Below, piece after piece: positions 51,854-59,708 of a stretch of DNA of 64,000 nt. This stretch comes from Actinomycetospora termitidis (GTDB lineage: Bacteria; Actinomycetota; Actinomycetes; Mycobacteriales; Pseudonocardiaceae): contig NZ_JASVWF010000006.1 in assembly GCF_030286555.1 (NCBI RefSeq), forward strand, positions 310,001 through 374,000, written 5' to 3'. The number at the start of each line of letters is the position of its first letter. Position 1 is the first letter of the stretch. The notes beneath the pieces are model-generated. The model was not told where the DNA came from. It saw only the letters and a list, made by a program, of their open reading frames with translations, and did not search any database. A program made the position numbers and the translations under genes.

Positions 51854-52945
51854 GTGACCGCGTTGCTGCAGGTCCTCCCGACCTACGACCCCGCCTTCGG
51901 CGGCCCGGTGTCCGCGGCGCTCGGCGTCTCGGCGTCCTACGAGGGCGTCGAGGGCGTCACGCTCACCACGGTCGGCTGCGGGCCGGCCGGAGCCGGCTGG
52001 ACGCGTCACGACACCGTCTCCCGCCGGGCGTTCGCGCCGCCGGTGGCCCGGCACGTGCTGTCGGTGTCGCCGGGGCTGCTGGCGTGGGTGGCCCGCCGGG
52101 TGCGCCGGTTCGACCTGGTGCACGTGCACTTCAACCGTGGGCTGGTGATGATCTGGATCCCGTTGCTCGCCCGGCTCGCCCGCGTGCCCTACGTCCTGCA
52201 GACCCACGGCATGTGCCGCCCGTGGACCGGGCCGCTCGCCCTGGTCGACCGGCTCTTCACCCGGCCCGCGATCCGGCACGCCCACGCCGTGTTCGTGCTC
52301 GGCGCGGCGGAGCGCGAGCAGATCCTCGGCATCGTGCCGGGGGCGAACGTCGTCGAGGTGCACAACGCCGTCCGGTCCCCGGACGCGGTCGACGCCGGTC
52401 CGCGCCCCGGCGGGCCACGCCTGCTGTTCTGTGCACGGCTGCACCCGCGCAAGGGACTGGACCGCTTCCTGGACGTCGTCGAGCGCCTCGCGCCGGAACA
52501 CCCCGGGCTCGAGGGGCACGTGGTCGGTGCCGACGAGGGGGCGCTCGCCGCCGCGCGGGAGCGGGTGGCGGCCGCCGGCCTGCCGGTGACGTTCCACGGT
52601 GGCCTGGACCGGGACGGCGTCGACGCGTGGATGGCGCGCTGCGACGTCCTGCTGCACCCGGCGCCGCGCGAGCCGTTCGGCATGTCGATGATCGAGGCGT
52701 TCGCGGCGGGCCTGCCCGTGGTCGCGGCCCGCTCCAGCGAGCTCGCCGGGGTCTTCGCCGCCGAGGGCGCGGCTCTGCTTCCCGACGACGGGTCCGTCGA
52801 GGACTGGGTGGACGCGACCCGTCGTGTCCTGGTCGAACCCGCGACGGCCGACGCGCTGCGGGTCGGGGGTCGGGCGGTCCTCGAGCGGCACTTCTCGCGG
52901 GCGTCGCTGACCCGGACCCTGGCCGGCGTGGTGCACGGAGCGTGA
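51854..52945 (+). CDS. GT4 glycosyltransferase of locus C
   Basis: 363 aa. The N-terminal domain has LLQVLPTYDPAFGGPVSAAL and DLVHVHFNRGLVMIWIPLL, then YVLQTHGMCRPWTGPLAL. The C-terminal donor domain has RLLFCARLHPRKGLDRFL and EPFGMSMIEAFAAGLPVVAA (E-x7-E). The GTG start is 3 nt after the lipoprotein stop. Completes the set of transferases in locus C (priming enzyme, WcaI-like, this one). Confidence 0.85.
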   Translation: MTALLQVLPTYDPAFGGPVSAALGVSASYEGVEGVTLTTVGCGPAGAGWTRHDTVSRRAFAPPVARHVLSVSPGLLAWVARRVRRFDLVHVHFNRGLVMIWIPLLARLARVPYVLQTHGMCRPWTGPLALVDRLFTRPAIRHAHAVFVLGAAEREQILGIVPGANVVEVHNAVRSPDAVDAGPRPGGPRLLFCARLHPRKGLDRFLDVVERLAPEHPGLEGHVVGADEGALAAARERVAAAGLPVTFHGGLDRDGVDAWMARCDVLLHPAPREPFGMSMIEAFAAGLPVVAARSSELAGVFAAEGAALLPDDGSVEDWVDATRRVLVEPATADALRVGGRAVLERHFSRASLTRTLAGVVHGA

Positions 52946-53068
52946 CCGTCGGGTCGTCGTCGCCCCGGCCCGTCACCCACGCCCGACGACAATGCTCCAC
53001 CCGCCGTCGACCTCGGTCGCGCCGCCGGGGCGACAGATCCTCGTTCGGGGCGGGAAGCGTGACGAAAC

Positions 53069-54856
53069 GTGATCGGAAAGGGCTCGATACGTCACACTGC
53101 GTATGTGGGAGCCTCCCCGACGACCGACCGACGACCCCGCGAGGGCGCCTGGCACTCGCCAGCGGCCCTCGGCCGGGCGGCGCGCGCCCTCGTCGTCGGC
53201 GTCCGCGTCGGCGCGGCCGACGGGCTCCCCGACGCCGGGCACGGCGAGCTCGACGCGTCGTACCTGCCGCGGGCGGTCGACGACCGGCTGGCCGAGCTGC
53301 TCGCCTCGCAGGTGCACCCCGTCGTCGTCGTGACCGGGCCACCGTCCGCCGGGGTCACGCGGACCGCGGCGCACGCCGTGCGGCGGACGCGGTCCGACGA
53401 CCTGTTCGTCGAGCTGGACGACCCGTACCAGGGATCGCTGGAGGAGGTCGTCGAGCGGGCCCGCCGTCGGGCCTCGCCGTCCCGACCGGCGCTGATCTGG
53501 TGCGACGACGCCCCGTTGACCCTGCTCGACCAGGTCCGCGGCGACGTCCTCGCCGCGTGCTCGCAGCCCGGCGGAGACGGGCGGAGCCGCGTGACCGTGG
53601 TCCGGCTGGTGCTCACGGTGCGGTGGGGGCTGCCGACGCTGTCGCGCGGTGAGCTGGCGGCCTCGCGCTTCGCGCCGGTCGTCGTCGCGCCCGTGACCCC
53701 GGCCGAGGTCGTGGGCCGGGAGTCGCACGAGCTCGTCGCCGACCGCGGGGTGTCCGGGCTGGCCGGGCGTCGGATCGGGGAGCTGGTCGCGCCGGTGGCG
53801 GCCGCCCGGGAGGCGTTCGCGGGACCGTCCGGGGACGTGGTGCGCCTGGTCGCGGTCTGGCACCGGCTCGGCATCCCGACCGCGCTGGGCCCGGAGGTCC
53901 TCGCGGCCCTGCGTCCGGACGACGCGGACGGGGACCTCACCGAGATCGTCACCGGGCTCGTCGAGCAGGGGTGGCTGCGGCGGACCGTCCGCGGCGGGCA
54001 GCGGCACCTCGCCCCGGCGCGCGTGCTGGTCGACCTGGCGCGCCTGCCCTCCGACGAGCTCGTCGCCTGCATCGCGGGCCACCTCGACCACCACGCCCGC
54101 TACCTCGCCGCCCGCACCATGCTCGCGTCCGGCCTGGACAGCCTCGCGGCGGTGATGGTCGCCGACCTCGAACCGGACCCGCTCGGCCCGGTGGCCGCCC
54201 TGCGCGTGGCCCGCGGGTTCGCCGGGCTGGAGCGCGACCGCGAGGCCGCCCAGTGGTTCGCGTTCGTCATCGCGGTCGGCGACGAGGACCAGGCCCGCGC
54301 GGCCCACCGCGGTCTCGGGCTCGTGTTCTACCGCTACGACCGGCTCGACCGCGCCCGCCGCCACCTCGACCGGGCCGCCGACCAGCTCGGCGTGCAGGTC
54401 GTGCTCGCCGACATCGCCCTGCGCCAGGGCCGCGTCGCCGACGCCCGGGCCCTGCTCGCGCTGCTGCGCCGTTCCCGCGACCCGGCCCTCGCCGCGGAGG
54501 CCGCCTGCCAGCTCGGGACGCTGGAGTCCTCGACCGGCCGCCCCGACGCCGCCCGCGCCGCCTTCACCGAGGCCCTCGGCGCCGTCGACCCGGCCGTCGT
54601 CGCCCGCGCGCGCACGGGGCTGTCGGCCCTCCCGCCTCGTGTCAGCAATGCGGCCATGCTGACGTCCAGTGACACAGGAGCCGCAACGACGGACGCCGAG
54701 GGGGCCGGGGAGCCGGAGCCCGAGGACAGCGATGGCCCATCGCTGTCACCCGACGAGCGAGAGGCGCCACCCACGCACGACGGGGAGCCCGACGAGTCCG
54801 ACGACTCCGAGGCGCGCACCCGCGTCGTGCCGCTGGCGTCCCGCTCCCGCGGCTGA
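53069..54856 (+). CDS. Unrecognised protein: P-loop-like N-terminus, helical repeats (TPR-like), acidic repeat-bearing tail
   Basis: 595 aa. At about 85-115 HPVVVVTGPPSAGVTRTAAH looks like a degenerate P-loop and is followed by PALIWCDDAP in Walker B position. The middle (about 280-340) has winged-helix-like sequence, and residues about 345-510 are amphipathic helical repeats of TPR type (AALRVARGFAGLERDREAAQ, AHRGLGLVFYRYDRLDRARR). The end carries VSNAAMLTSSDTGAATT from the 52-nt palindromic element, then a Glu/Asp-rich tail. Not a family I can name; STAND-type signalling NTPases are a distant comparison. GTG start is uncertain. Confidence 0.55.
   Translation: MIGKGSIRHTAYVGASPTTDRRPREGAWHSPAALGRAARALVVGVRVGAADGLPDAGHGELDASYLPRAVDDRLAELLASQVHPVVVVTGPPSAGVTRTAAHAVRRTRSDDLFVELDDPYQGSLEEVVERARRRASPSRPALIWCDDAPLTLLDQVRGDVLAACSQPGGDGRSRVTVVRLVLTVRWGLPTLSRGELAASRFAPVVVAPVTPAEVVGRESHELVADRGVSGLAGRRIGELVAPVAAAREAFAGPSGDVVRLVAVWHRLGIPTALGPEVLAALRPDDADGDLTEIVTGLVEQGWLRRTVRGGQRHLAPARVLVDLARLPSDELVACIAGHLDHHARYLAARTMLASGLDSLAAVMVADLEPDPLGPVAALRVARGFAGLERDREAAQWFAFVIAVGDEDQARAAHRGLGLVFYRYDRLDRARRHLDRAADQLGVQVVLADIALRQGRVADARALLALLRRSRDPALAAEAACQLGTLESSTGRPDAARAAFTEALGAVDPAVVARARTGLSALPPRVSNAAMLTSSDTGAATTDAEGAGEPEPEDSDGPSLSPDEREAPPTHDGEPDESDDSEARTRVVPLASRSRG
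54637..54688 (+). repeat. 52-nt palindromic element inside a coding sequence, copy 2
   Basis: 48/52 identical to 1696-1747 (opposite strand). Perfect GTCAGCA/TGCTGAC arms and a GTGTCA...TGACAC outer pair. Located in the disordered C-terminal tail of the host protein, in the frame that gives VSNAAMLTSSDTGAATT. Confidence 0.8.
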
Positions 54857-54865
54857 TCCAGCCCC

Positions 54866-54880
54866 ACCCGCCGTCGGGAA
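54866..54880 (-). repeat. 15-mer TTCCCGACGGCGGGT (reverse orientation)
   Basis: Exact copy of the 15-mer, 10 nt after the stop of the preceding gene and 21 nt before the Dabb gene. Confidence 0.6.
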
Positions 54881-54900
54881 GGGGATGGCAGGCTGACGGC

Positions 54901-55206
54901 ATGGCCGTCACGCACGTCGTCACCTTCACCTGGGTCGAGGGCACCTCGACCGACACCGTCGCAGGCATCCTCGCCGCGCTGCAGGAGTGGATCGACCGCA
55001 AGGAGGGGCTCGACGGGCTCGAGTCCTGGCAGGCGGGGAGCGACATCGGGGTGAACGAGGGCAACGCGGCCTTCGCGGTGTCCGCGACGTTCACCGACCG
55101 GGACGCCTACCTGCGCTACCGCGACCACCCGGAGCACAAGCGGATCATCGCCGAGCAGATCGCGCCGCTGATCGCCGCCCGCTCCGCGGTGCAGTTCGAC
55201 CACTGA
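54901..55206 (+). CDS. Dabb (stress-responsive alpha/beta barrel) domain protein
   Basis: 101 aa. VTHVVTFTWVEGTS at the start and AAFAVSATFTDRDAYLRYRD, HPEHKRIIAEQIAPLI match the Dabb ferredoxin-like fold, which forms dimeric barrels. Role in bacteria mostly unknown; some members bind small aromatic or lipid compounds. ATG start, no ribosome site stronger than GGGGATGG. Own gene, with a strong terminator 17 nt after its stop. Confidence 0.75.
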   Translation: MAVTHVVTFTWVEGTSTDTVAGILAALQEWIDRKEGLDGLESWQAGSDIGVNEGNAAFAVSATFTDRDAYLRYRDHPEHKRIIAEQIAPLIAARSAVQFDH

Positions 55207-55222
55207 CGTCCGGCACACGAGC

Positions 55223-55255
55223 AGCCCGGCGGTCGACGAGGTCGTCCGCCGGGCT
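55223..55255. terminator. Bidirectional terminator
   Basis: AGCCCGGCGG (55223-55232) and CCGCCGGGCT (55246-55255) form a perfect 10-bp stem with a 13-nt loop, between the convergent Dabb and PASTA genes. Confidence 0.75.
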
Positions 55256-55271
55256 GTGGGGAGTCGGTGGG

Positions 55272-55601
55272 CTACTTGGCGCCCGCGGTCGGGGTGGTCT
55301 TCGGGCCGTCGGGCAGGCGCGAACCGCCGCCGCCCCCGCCGGACCCGTCGTCGTCCGGGCCCTCCTCGCCGGTCGGGCCGGCGGCCGGGTCGTCGACCCA
55401 GATCATGATGGTGTCGCCCGGGGTCGCCGCCGCGCCCGCCTTCGGACGCTGGTTGGTGATGATGCTGCGGCCCGCTCCCGTGTGCCGGGCGTTCTGCGGG
55501 ACGGCCAGCAGGCGAGCATCGAGCGCCGTGTCGTGGGCGTCGGCCGCGGCGAGCCCGACGAGCTCGGGGACCGTGGTCGTGTCGGTGAGGCTGTCGGCCA
55601 T
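55272..55601 (-). CDS. Small PASTA-domain protein
   Basis: 109 aa. One PASTA domain (TTVPELVGLAAADAHDTALDARLL ... NQRPKAGAAATPGDTIMIWVD) covers residues 8-70, then an acidic Gly-rich tail with GGGGGGS. No signal peptide or TM, unlike PknB or PBPs, so a cytoplasmic location is suggested, which is odd for a domain known to bind muropeptides. ATG 55601. Function unknown. Confidence 0.7.
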   Translation of the reverse strand: MADSLTDTTTVPELVGLAAADAHDTALDARLLAVPQNARHTGAGRSIITNQRPKAGAAATPGDTIMIWVDDPAAGPTGEEGPDDDGSGGGGGGSRLPDGPKTTPTAGAK

Positions 55602-55812
55602 GGCTCCACGGTACCGACCGGTGACGCGGTGTGCCCGGAGGGGCGTCGCTCGCGCGCGTCGGTCGTTCGGCCCTGTTCACTCGGAAAGAGTAGGACGTCG
55701 CTCACAACGTGTGCGTAGAGTAGCTGCACTCGTCGGATGCACCCGTGGCTCGTCCTGAAGATTCACGGATGCGGACGCGAGCACCACCACAGGTGATCGA
55801 CCCCGGGGGTAC

Positions 55813-56292
55813 GTGATGCGCGCCGTCTACCGCGTCCTGGCCTATCTGCTCGCACTCGAGGTCGTCGTCCAGGCGGCCGCGATCGCCTGGGCCGTGTTCG
55901 GCCTGACGACCTGGATCGAGGGCGGGGGAGTGCTGGACAAGGCCGGCATGGAGAGCGAGTCCGTCGTCTTCGACGGCGTCACCGGCTTCATGGTGCACGG
56001 CATGAACGGCACGCTGATCGTCCCGATCTTCGGGCTGCTGTTCCTGATCTCGTCGTTCTTCGCCCGGTTCCCCGGTGCGATCGCCTGGGCGGGCGCCGCG
56101 TTCGGCCTCGTCGTGATCCAGGTGGCCCTGGGCATCTTCGCCCACTCGATCCCTGCCCTCGGCATGCTGCACGGCGCCCTGGCGCTCGGCCTGCTGGTCG
56201 TCGCCCTCGTGGCCGCCCGCAAGGCCTCCGTCGCCACCGCCGCCGCGTCAGAGCCGGCCTCGACCGGCTCCCACGCCGCGCCGCTCGTCTGA
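55813..56292 (+). CDS. DUF6220-like four-helix membrane protein
   Basis: 159 aa. Four TM segments (about 7-30, 62-82, 88-112, 118-138). His residues near the membrane faces in MVHGMNGT and FAHSIPALGMLHGAL are conserved in form with DUF6220 as I recall it. GTG 55813 or ATG 55816. It precedes the multicopper oxidase by 3 nt, so the two are one operon. It could anchor or supply electrons or copper to the oxidase (inference). Confidence 0.65.
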   Translation: MMRAVYRVLAYLLALEVVVQAAAIAWAVFGLTTWIEGGGVLDKAGMESESVVFDGVTGFMVHGMNGTLIVPIFGLLFLISSFFARFPGAIAWAGAAFGLVVIQVALGIFAHSIPALGMLHGALALGLLVVALVAARKASVATAAASEPASTGSHAAPLV

Positions 56293-56295
56293 GGC

Positions 56296-57750
56296 GTGCT
56301 CACCGACACCCGGCCCGCCGCGCCGGCCGCCCCCCGCGGCCGGCGCCCGCGTCGTCGCACGGTCGTCGCCCTGCTCGCGACCCTCGCCGTCCTGGCGCCC
56401 GTCGCGTGGTTCTGGGCGGCCAGCCTCCCGGCGGGGAGCTGGTCGGTGACCGAGATGGGCGTTCCCGACGACGGGGGTGGCCCGGCCGGGATGGCCGGTC
56501 ACGACATGGCCGGGATGGCGGGCCGGTCGGTGGACACCCTGCGCCTGCCCGCGGAGACCCCCGCGGACGCCCGGATCACGCTCACGGCCCGCGCCGACGG
56601 GTCCCGGTACACGCTCAACGGGCAGACCCCCGGGCCCGAGATCCGCGCGGTCGCGGGCCAGGTGGTGGAGGTGCGACTGGTCAACGCCGACGTGGCGCGG
56701 GGGATCACCCTGCACTGGCACGGCCTGGACGTCCCGAACGGCGACGACGGCGTCGCCGGCGTGACCCAGGACGCCGTCCTGCCCGGCGGCGAGTTCGTGT
56801 ACCGGTTCCGGGCCACGCAGGTCGGGACGTACTGGTACCACTCGCACCAGGTCGCCGACGAGCAGGTCAAGGGCGGGCTGTTCGGCTCGCTGGTCGTGGT
56901 GCCGCCGGAGGGCGTGGGCCCGGAGGCGACCGCGCTGGTGCACCTGTTCGGCGGGCGGCGCACCGTCAACGGCACGCCCGGCGACCTCGCGGTGCCGGCC
57001 GCGCCGGGGCAGACGGTGCGGGTCCGGCTGACCAACACCGACGACGGGCCGATGCGCGCCTGGTCCGCCGCGCCCTACCGGGTGCTGGCCGTGGACGGCA
57101 CCGAGGTGAACGGACCCACGCCGGTGTCCGGCGCGGCCGTCGGGATCACCGCGGGCGGTCGCGTGGACCTGGAGGTCACGGCGCCGGCGCGGATCGAGCT
57201 CGGGGGAGCGGCGGTGGTCGTGGGCGGCGGCGGTGCTCCGTCGTCCGTACCCGCGGCCTCGGTCGACCTGCTCAGCTACGGCACGCCGGCGCCGCTGCGG
57301 TTCGACCCGACGACCCCGAACCGCATCTTCGACTACGCGATCGGCCGCCGTCCGGGCTTCATCGGCGGGGTGCCGGGGCTGTACTGGACGATCAACGGCC
57401 GGATGTACCCAGACGTCCCGATGTACGAGGTGCGCGAGGGCGACGTCGTGCGCATGCGCATCTCGAACTCCTCCGGCGAGGTCCACCCGATGCACCTGCA
57501 CGGCCACCACGCGGTGGTCCTGGCCCGCGACGGGGTGCCGTCCACGGGCAGTCCGTGGTGGATCGACTCGCTCGACGTGCCCGACGGCGCGACGTTCGAC
57601 ATCGCCTTCGTCGCCGACAACCCCGGCATCTGGATGGACCACTGCCACAACCTGACCCACCCGAAGCAGGGCCTCGTCGCGCACCTGATGTACGAGGGCG
57701 TCACCACGCCCTACCGCGCCGGCCCGGACACCCCGAACGACCCGGAGTAG
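56296..57750 (+). CDS. Membrane-anchored multicopper oxidase
   Basis: 484 aa. Signal-anchor at about 22-46. Copper motifs are all present: HWHG (TLHWHGLDVP), HSH (TYWYHSHQVAD), HPMHLHGHH, and HCHNLTHPKQGLVAHLM with Met as probable axial T1 ligand. A Met/His-rich segment (GMAGHDMAGMAG) near residue 62-73 resembles copper-binding stretches of copper-resistance oxidases. Exported catalytic domain, three cupredoxin parts. Cuprous oxidase or other metallo-oxidase is possible. GTG start, operon with the DUF6220 gene. Confidence 0.88.
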   Translation: MLTDTRPAAPAAPRGRRPRRRTVVALLATLAVLAPVAWFWAASLPAGSWSVTEMGVPDDGGGPAGMAGHDMAGMAGRSVDTLRLPAETPADARITLTARADGSRYTLNGQTPGPEIRAVAGQVVEVRLVNADVARGITLHWHGLDVPNGDDGVAGVTQDAVLPGGEFVYRFRATQVGTYWYHSHQVADEQVKGGLFGSLVVVPPEGVGPEATALVHLFGGRRTVNGTPGDLAVPAAPGQTVRVRLTNTDDGPMRAWSAAPYRVLAVDGTEVNGPTPVSGAAVGITAGGRVDLEVTAPARIELGGAAVVVGGGGAPSSVPAASVDLLSYGTPAPLRFDPTTPNRIFDYAIGRRPGFIGGVPGLYWTINGRMYPDVPMYEVREGDVVRMRISNSSGEVHPMHLHGHHAVVLARDGVPSTGSPWWIDSLDVPDGATFDIAFVADNPGIWMDHCHNLTHPKQGLVAHLMYEGVTTPYRAGPDTPNDPE

Positions 57751-57763
57751 CCACCCCCGGAAC

Positions 57764-57814
57764 GAACGAGCGGCACCCTCGCAGCATCTATGCGCGCGAG
57801 AGTGCCGCTCGTTC
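57764..57814. terminator. Hairpin / palindromic repeat, copy 2
   Basis: GAACGAGCGGCACCCTCGC (57764-57782) pairs with 57796-57814 at 18 of 19 positions. The loop and right arm are almost identical to 321-351 (TCTATGCGCGCGAGAGTGCCG). It lies between the convergent multicopper oxidase and MFS genes. Confidence 0.65.
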
Positions 57815-57829
57815 AGTGGAGAAGGGCGC

Positions 57830-59530
57830 TCACGCCCGCACGTCCCGCGCGATCGCCAGGCCCGGCGCCGCCACGCGGACGCGCTCGGCGACCGGGTGCC
57901 GGCCCGCGGCCGAGACGACCAGCAGGTACTCCCCGGCGCGCGGGACCTCGAGGCGGTAGTGCCCGTCGTCGGTCGCCGTGGTGCCGACCTGGGCGCCGGT
58001 CAGGGCGTCGATGAGCGTGACGGTGCCGTCGACCGGGGCCACGCCGTCGAGGACCCGCCCCGCCAGACCCGGCGTCACGGACGCCGCTTCGATCTCCCGC
58101 GGCGCCGGCCCCGTGTCGGCCACCGTCGCGTGCGGGCGGCCGGCGGGGACCAGCAGGCCGCACACCACCGCCGCCACGACGAAGATCGCGGAGGCCACGA
58201 GGAACGCCCGGTCGTACCCGGCCAGCGCCGCGGCGGCCGGAGCCAGTCCGACGCCGAGCGCCGATGCGGTCGCCGTGCCGGCGATCGAGGAGAGCAGCGC
58301 CGTCCCGACCGACCCGCCGACCTGCTGCATCGTGTTCACCGTCGCGGACGCCACACCCGCGTCCGCCGGGTCCACGCCCAGGGTCGCGGTGTTGATCGAG
58401 GTGGACATCGCGGTGCCCATGCCCAGGCCCATGAGGATCAGCGGGCCGAGCACGCTGCCGAGGTACGACGACCCGGGCGAGAGGTGGGAGAACCAGAACA
58501 GCGCCCCGGCCCCGAGCAGCAGGCCCGCGAAGATCAGCGGCTTCGGGCCCACCCGCGGGAGCACGATCGCGGGGACGGTCGTCGACGCCGTCATGATCGA
58601 CGCGACCATCGGGAGGAACGCCACCCCGGTCAGCACCGGCGACAGCCCGAGCTGGGTCTGCATCACGTAGGCGAGGAAGAGCGAGAGGCCGAACATCCCC
58701 GTCGTCAGGACGAGGATCGTCAGGTACGAGCCGCCGCGGAACCGGTCGAGCAGGACGCGCAGCGGAAGCAGCGGCGCGGCGCGCACGCGCTGGACGGCGA
58801 CGAAGACCGCCAGCAGGACCACACCGGCCGTCAGGAAAGCGTAGACGGGCCACGAGTCCCAGCCGTCGGTCTCGGCGGTGGCGAACCCGAAGACGACGCC
58901 GAAGAGCCCGGCCGAGGCGAGAACGGTGCCGACGAGGTCGAGCTTCGGGCGGCGACCGGACGGCGCGGCCGGCATCAGCACGAGCGCGCCGACCAGGGCG
59001 ACCACCGCGAACACCACGTTGACGTACATGCACCAGCGCCAGTCGGCGTACTCGGTGAGCGTCCCGCCGAGCAGCAGGCCGATGGCGGCGCCCGATCCGG
59101 CGAGCGCGGAGAAGACGCCGAAGGCGCGGGCGCGGTCGCGGCCGGCGGGGAACGTCGTCGTCAGCAGCGACAGCGCGGCGGGCGCCAGCAGCGCCCCGAA
59201 CAGGCCCTGGAGGGCGCGCGCCGCGACGAGCAGCCCGAAACCGGGGGCGAGGCCGCCGAGCACGGACGCGACCGCGAACCCGACCAGCCCGACGACGAAG
59301 GCCGCCTTGCGTCCGAACAGGTCCGAGAGGCGGCCGCCGAGCAGCAGCAGGCTGCCGAACGCGAGCGCGTAGGCCGTGACCACCCACTGGCGCTGGGCGT
59401 CGGAGAAGCCGAGGTCGGCCTGGGCGGACGGCAGTGCGATGTTCACGATCGAGTTGTCGAGGATGACCATGAGCTGGGCGACGCCGATGACGGCGAGGAT
59501 CCACCAGCGGCGGGTGGGTGAGTCGGTCAC
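57830..59530 (-). CDS. DHA2-type MFS multidrug exporter with fused C-terminal beta-sandwich domain
   Basis: 566 aa from GTG 59530. WWILAVIGVAQLMVILDNSI (TM1 with the D of DHA2 families), GGRLSDLFGRK (motif A), RALQGLFGALLAPAA (motif C-like), then the second half to about residue 460, 14 helices by pattern. The last about 80 residues (LAGRVLDGVAPVDGTVTLIDALTG ... YRLEVPRAGEYLLVVSAAGRHP) are a CarboxypepD_reg/SdrD-B-like sandwich. The ATG at 59593 would read through a 24-bp perfect palindrome, so I prefer GTG 59530, 7 nt after TAGCGT (leaderless). Proton-driven drug efflux is the usual activity. Confidence 0.8.
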   Translation of the reverse strand: MTDSPTRRWWILAVIGVAQLMVILDNSIVNIALPSAQADLGFSDAQRQWVVTAYALAFGSLLLLGGRLSDLFGRKAAFVVGLVGFAVASVLGGLAPGFGLLVAARALQGLFGALLAPAALSLLTTTFPAGRDRARAFGVFSALAGSGAAIGLLLGGTLTEYADWRWCMYVNVVFAVVALVGALVLMPAAPSGRRPKLDLVGTVLASAGLFGVVFGFATAETDGWDSWPVYAFLTAGVVLLAVFVAVQRVRAAPLLPLRVLLDRFRGGSYLTILVLTTGMFGLSLFLAYVMQTQLGLSPVLTGVAFLPMVASIMTASTTVPAIVLPRVGPKPLIFAGLLLGAGALFWFSHLSPGSSYLGSVLGPLILMGLGMGTAMSTSINTATLGVDPADAGVASATVNTMQQVGGSVGTALLSSIAGTATASALGVGLAPAAAALAGYDRAFLVASAIFVVAAVVCGLLVPAGRPHATVADTGPAPREIEAASVTPGLAGRVLDGVAPVDGTVTLIDALTGAQVGTTATDDGHYRLEVPRAGEYLLVVSAAGRHPVAERVRVAAPGLAIARDVRA

Positions 59531-59543
59531 GTCGCCGACGCTA

Positions 59544-59567
59544 GGACCTGAAGTGCGCTTCAGGTCC
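59544..59567 (-). promoter_or_regulatory. Operator of the MFS exporter (24-bp perfect palindrome)
   Basis: GGACCTGAAG (59544-59553) and CTTCAGGTCC (59558-59567) with a TGCG centre. It lies directly upstream of the TAGCGT -10 on the minus strand and of the GTG start at 59530. It resembles TetR/MarR-type sites for efflux pumps; no regulator gene is adjacent. Confidence 0.65.
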
Positions 59568-59658
59568 AGGGTCTGCTCGCTCGCTTCGGTCACAGGGCGC
59601 GCAACAACGCTGCAACGCTTGCCCGTACCGGGGTCCTGCCGTGACCGTGGTCACCTCA

Positions 59659-59694
59659 CCACTCCACGAGCCACTCCACGAGCCACTCCACGAG
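59659..59694 (+). repeat. Three tandem copies of a 12-bp unit
   Basis: CCACTCCACGAG repeated three times exactly, ending 15 nt before the monooxygenase start. The copies form most of its 5' leader. Copy number may vary between strains. Confidence 0.85.
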
Positions 59695-59708
59695 AAAGAG
59701 GTGCCGGC

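Noticed and set aside
59531..59593. Upstream ATG start of the MFS exporter
   Set aside because: It would make the perfect 24-bp palindrome coding, and the added residues are not typical of the family. Kept as an alternative only.
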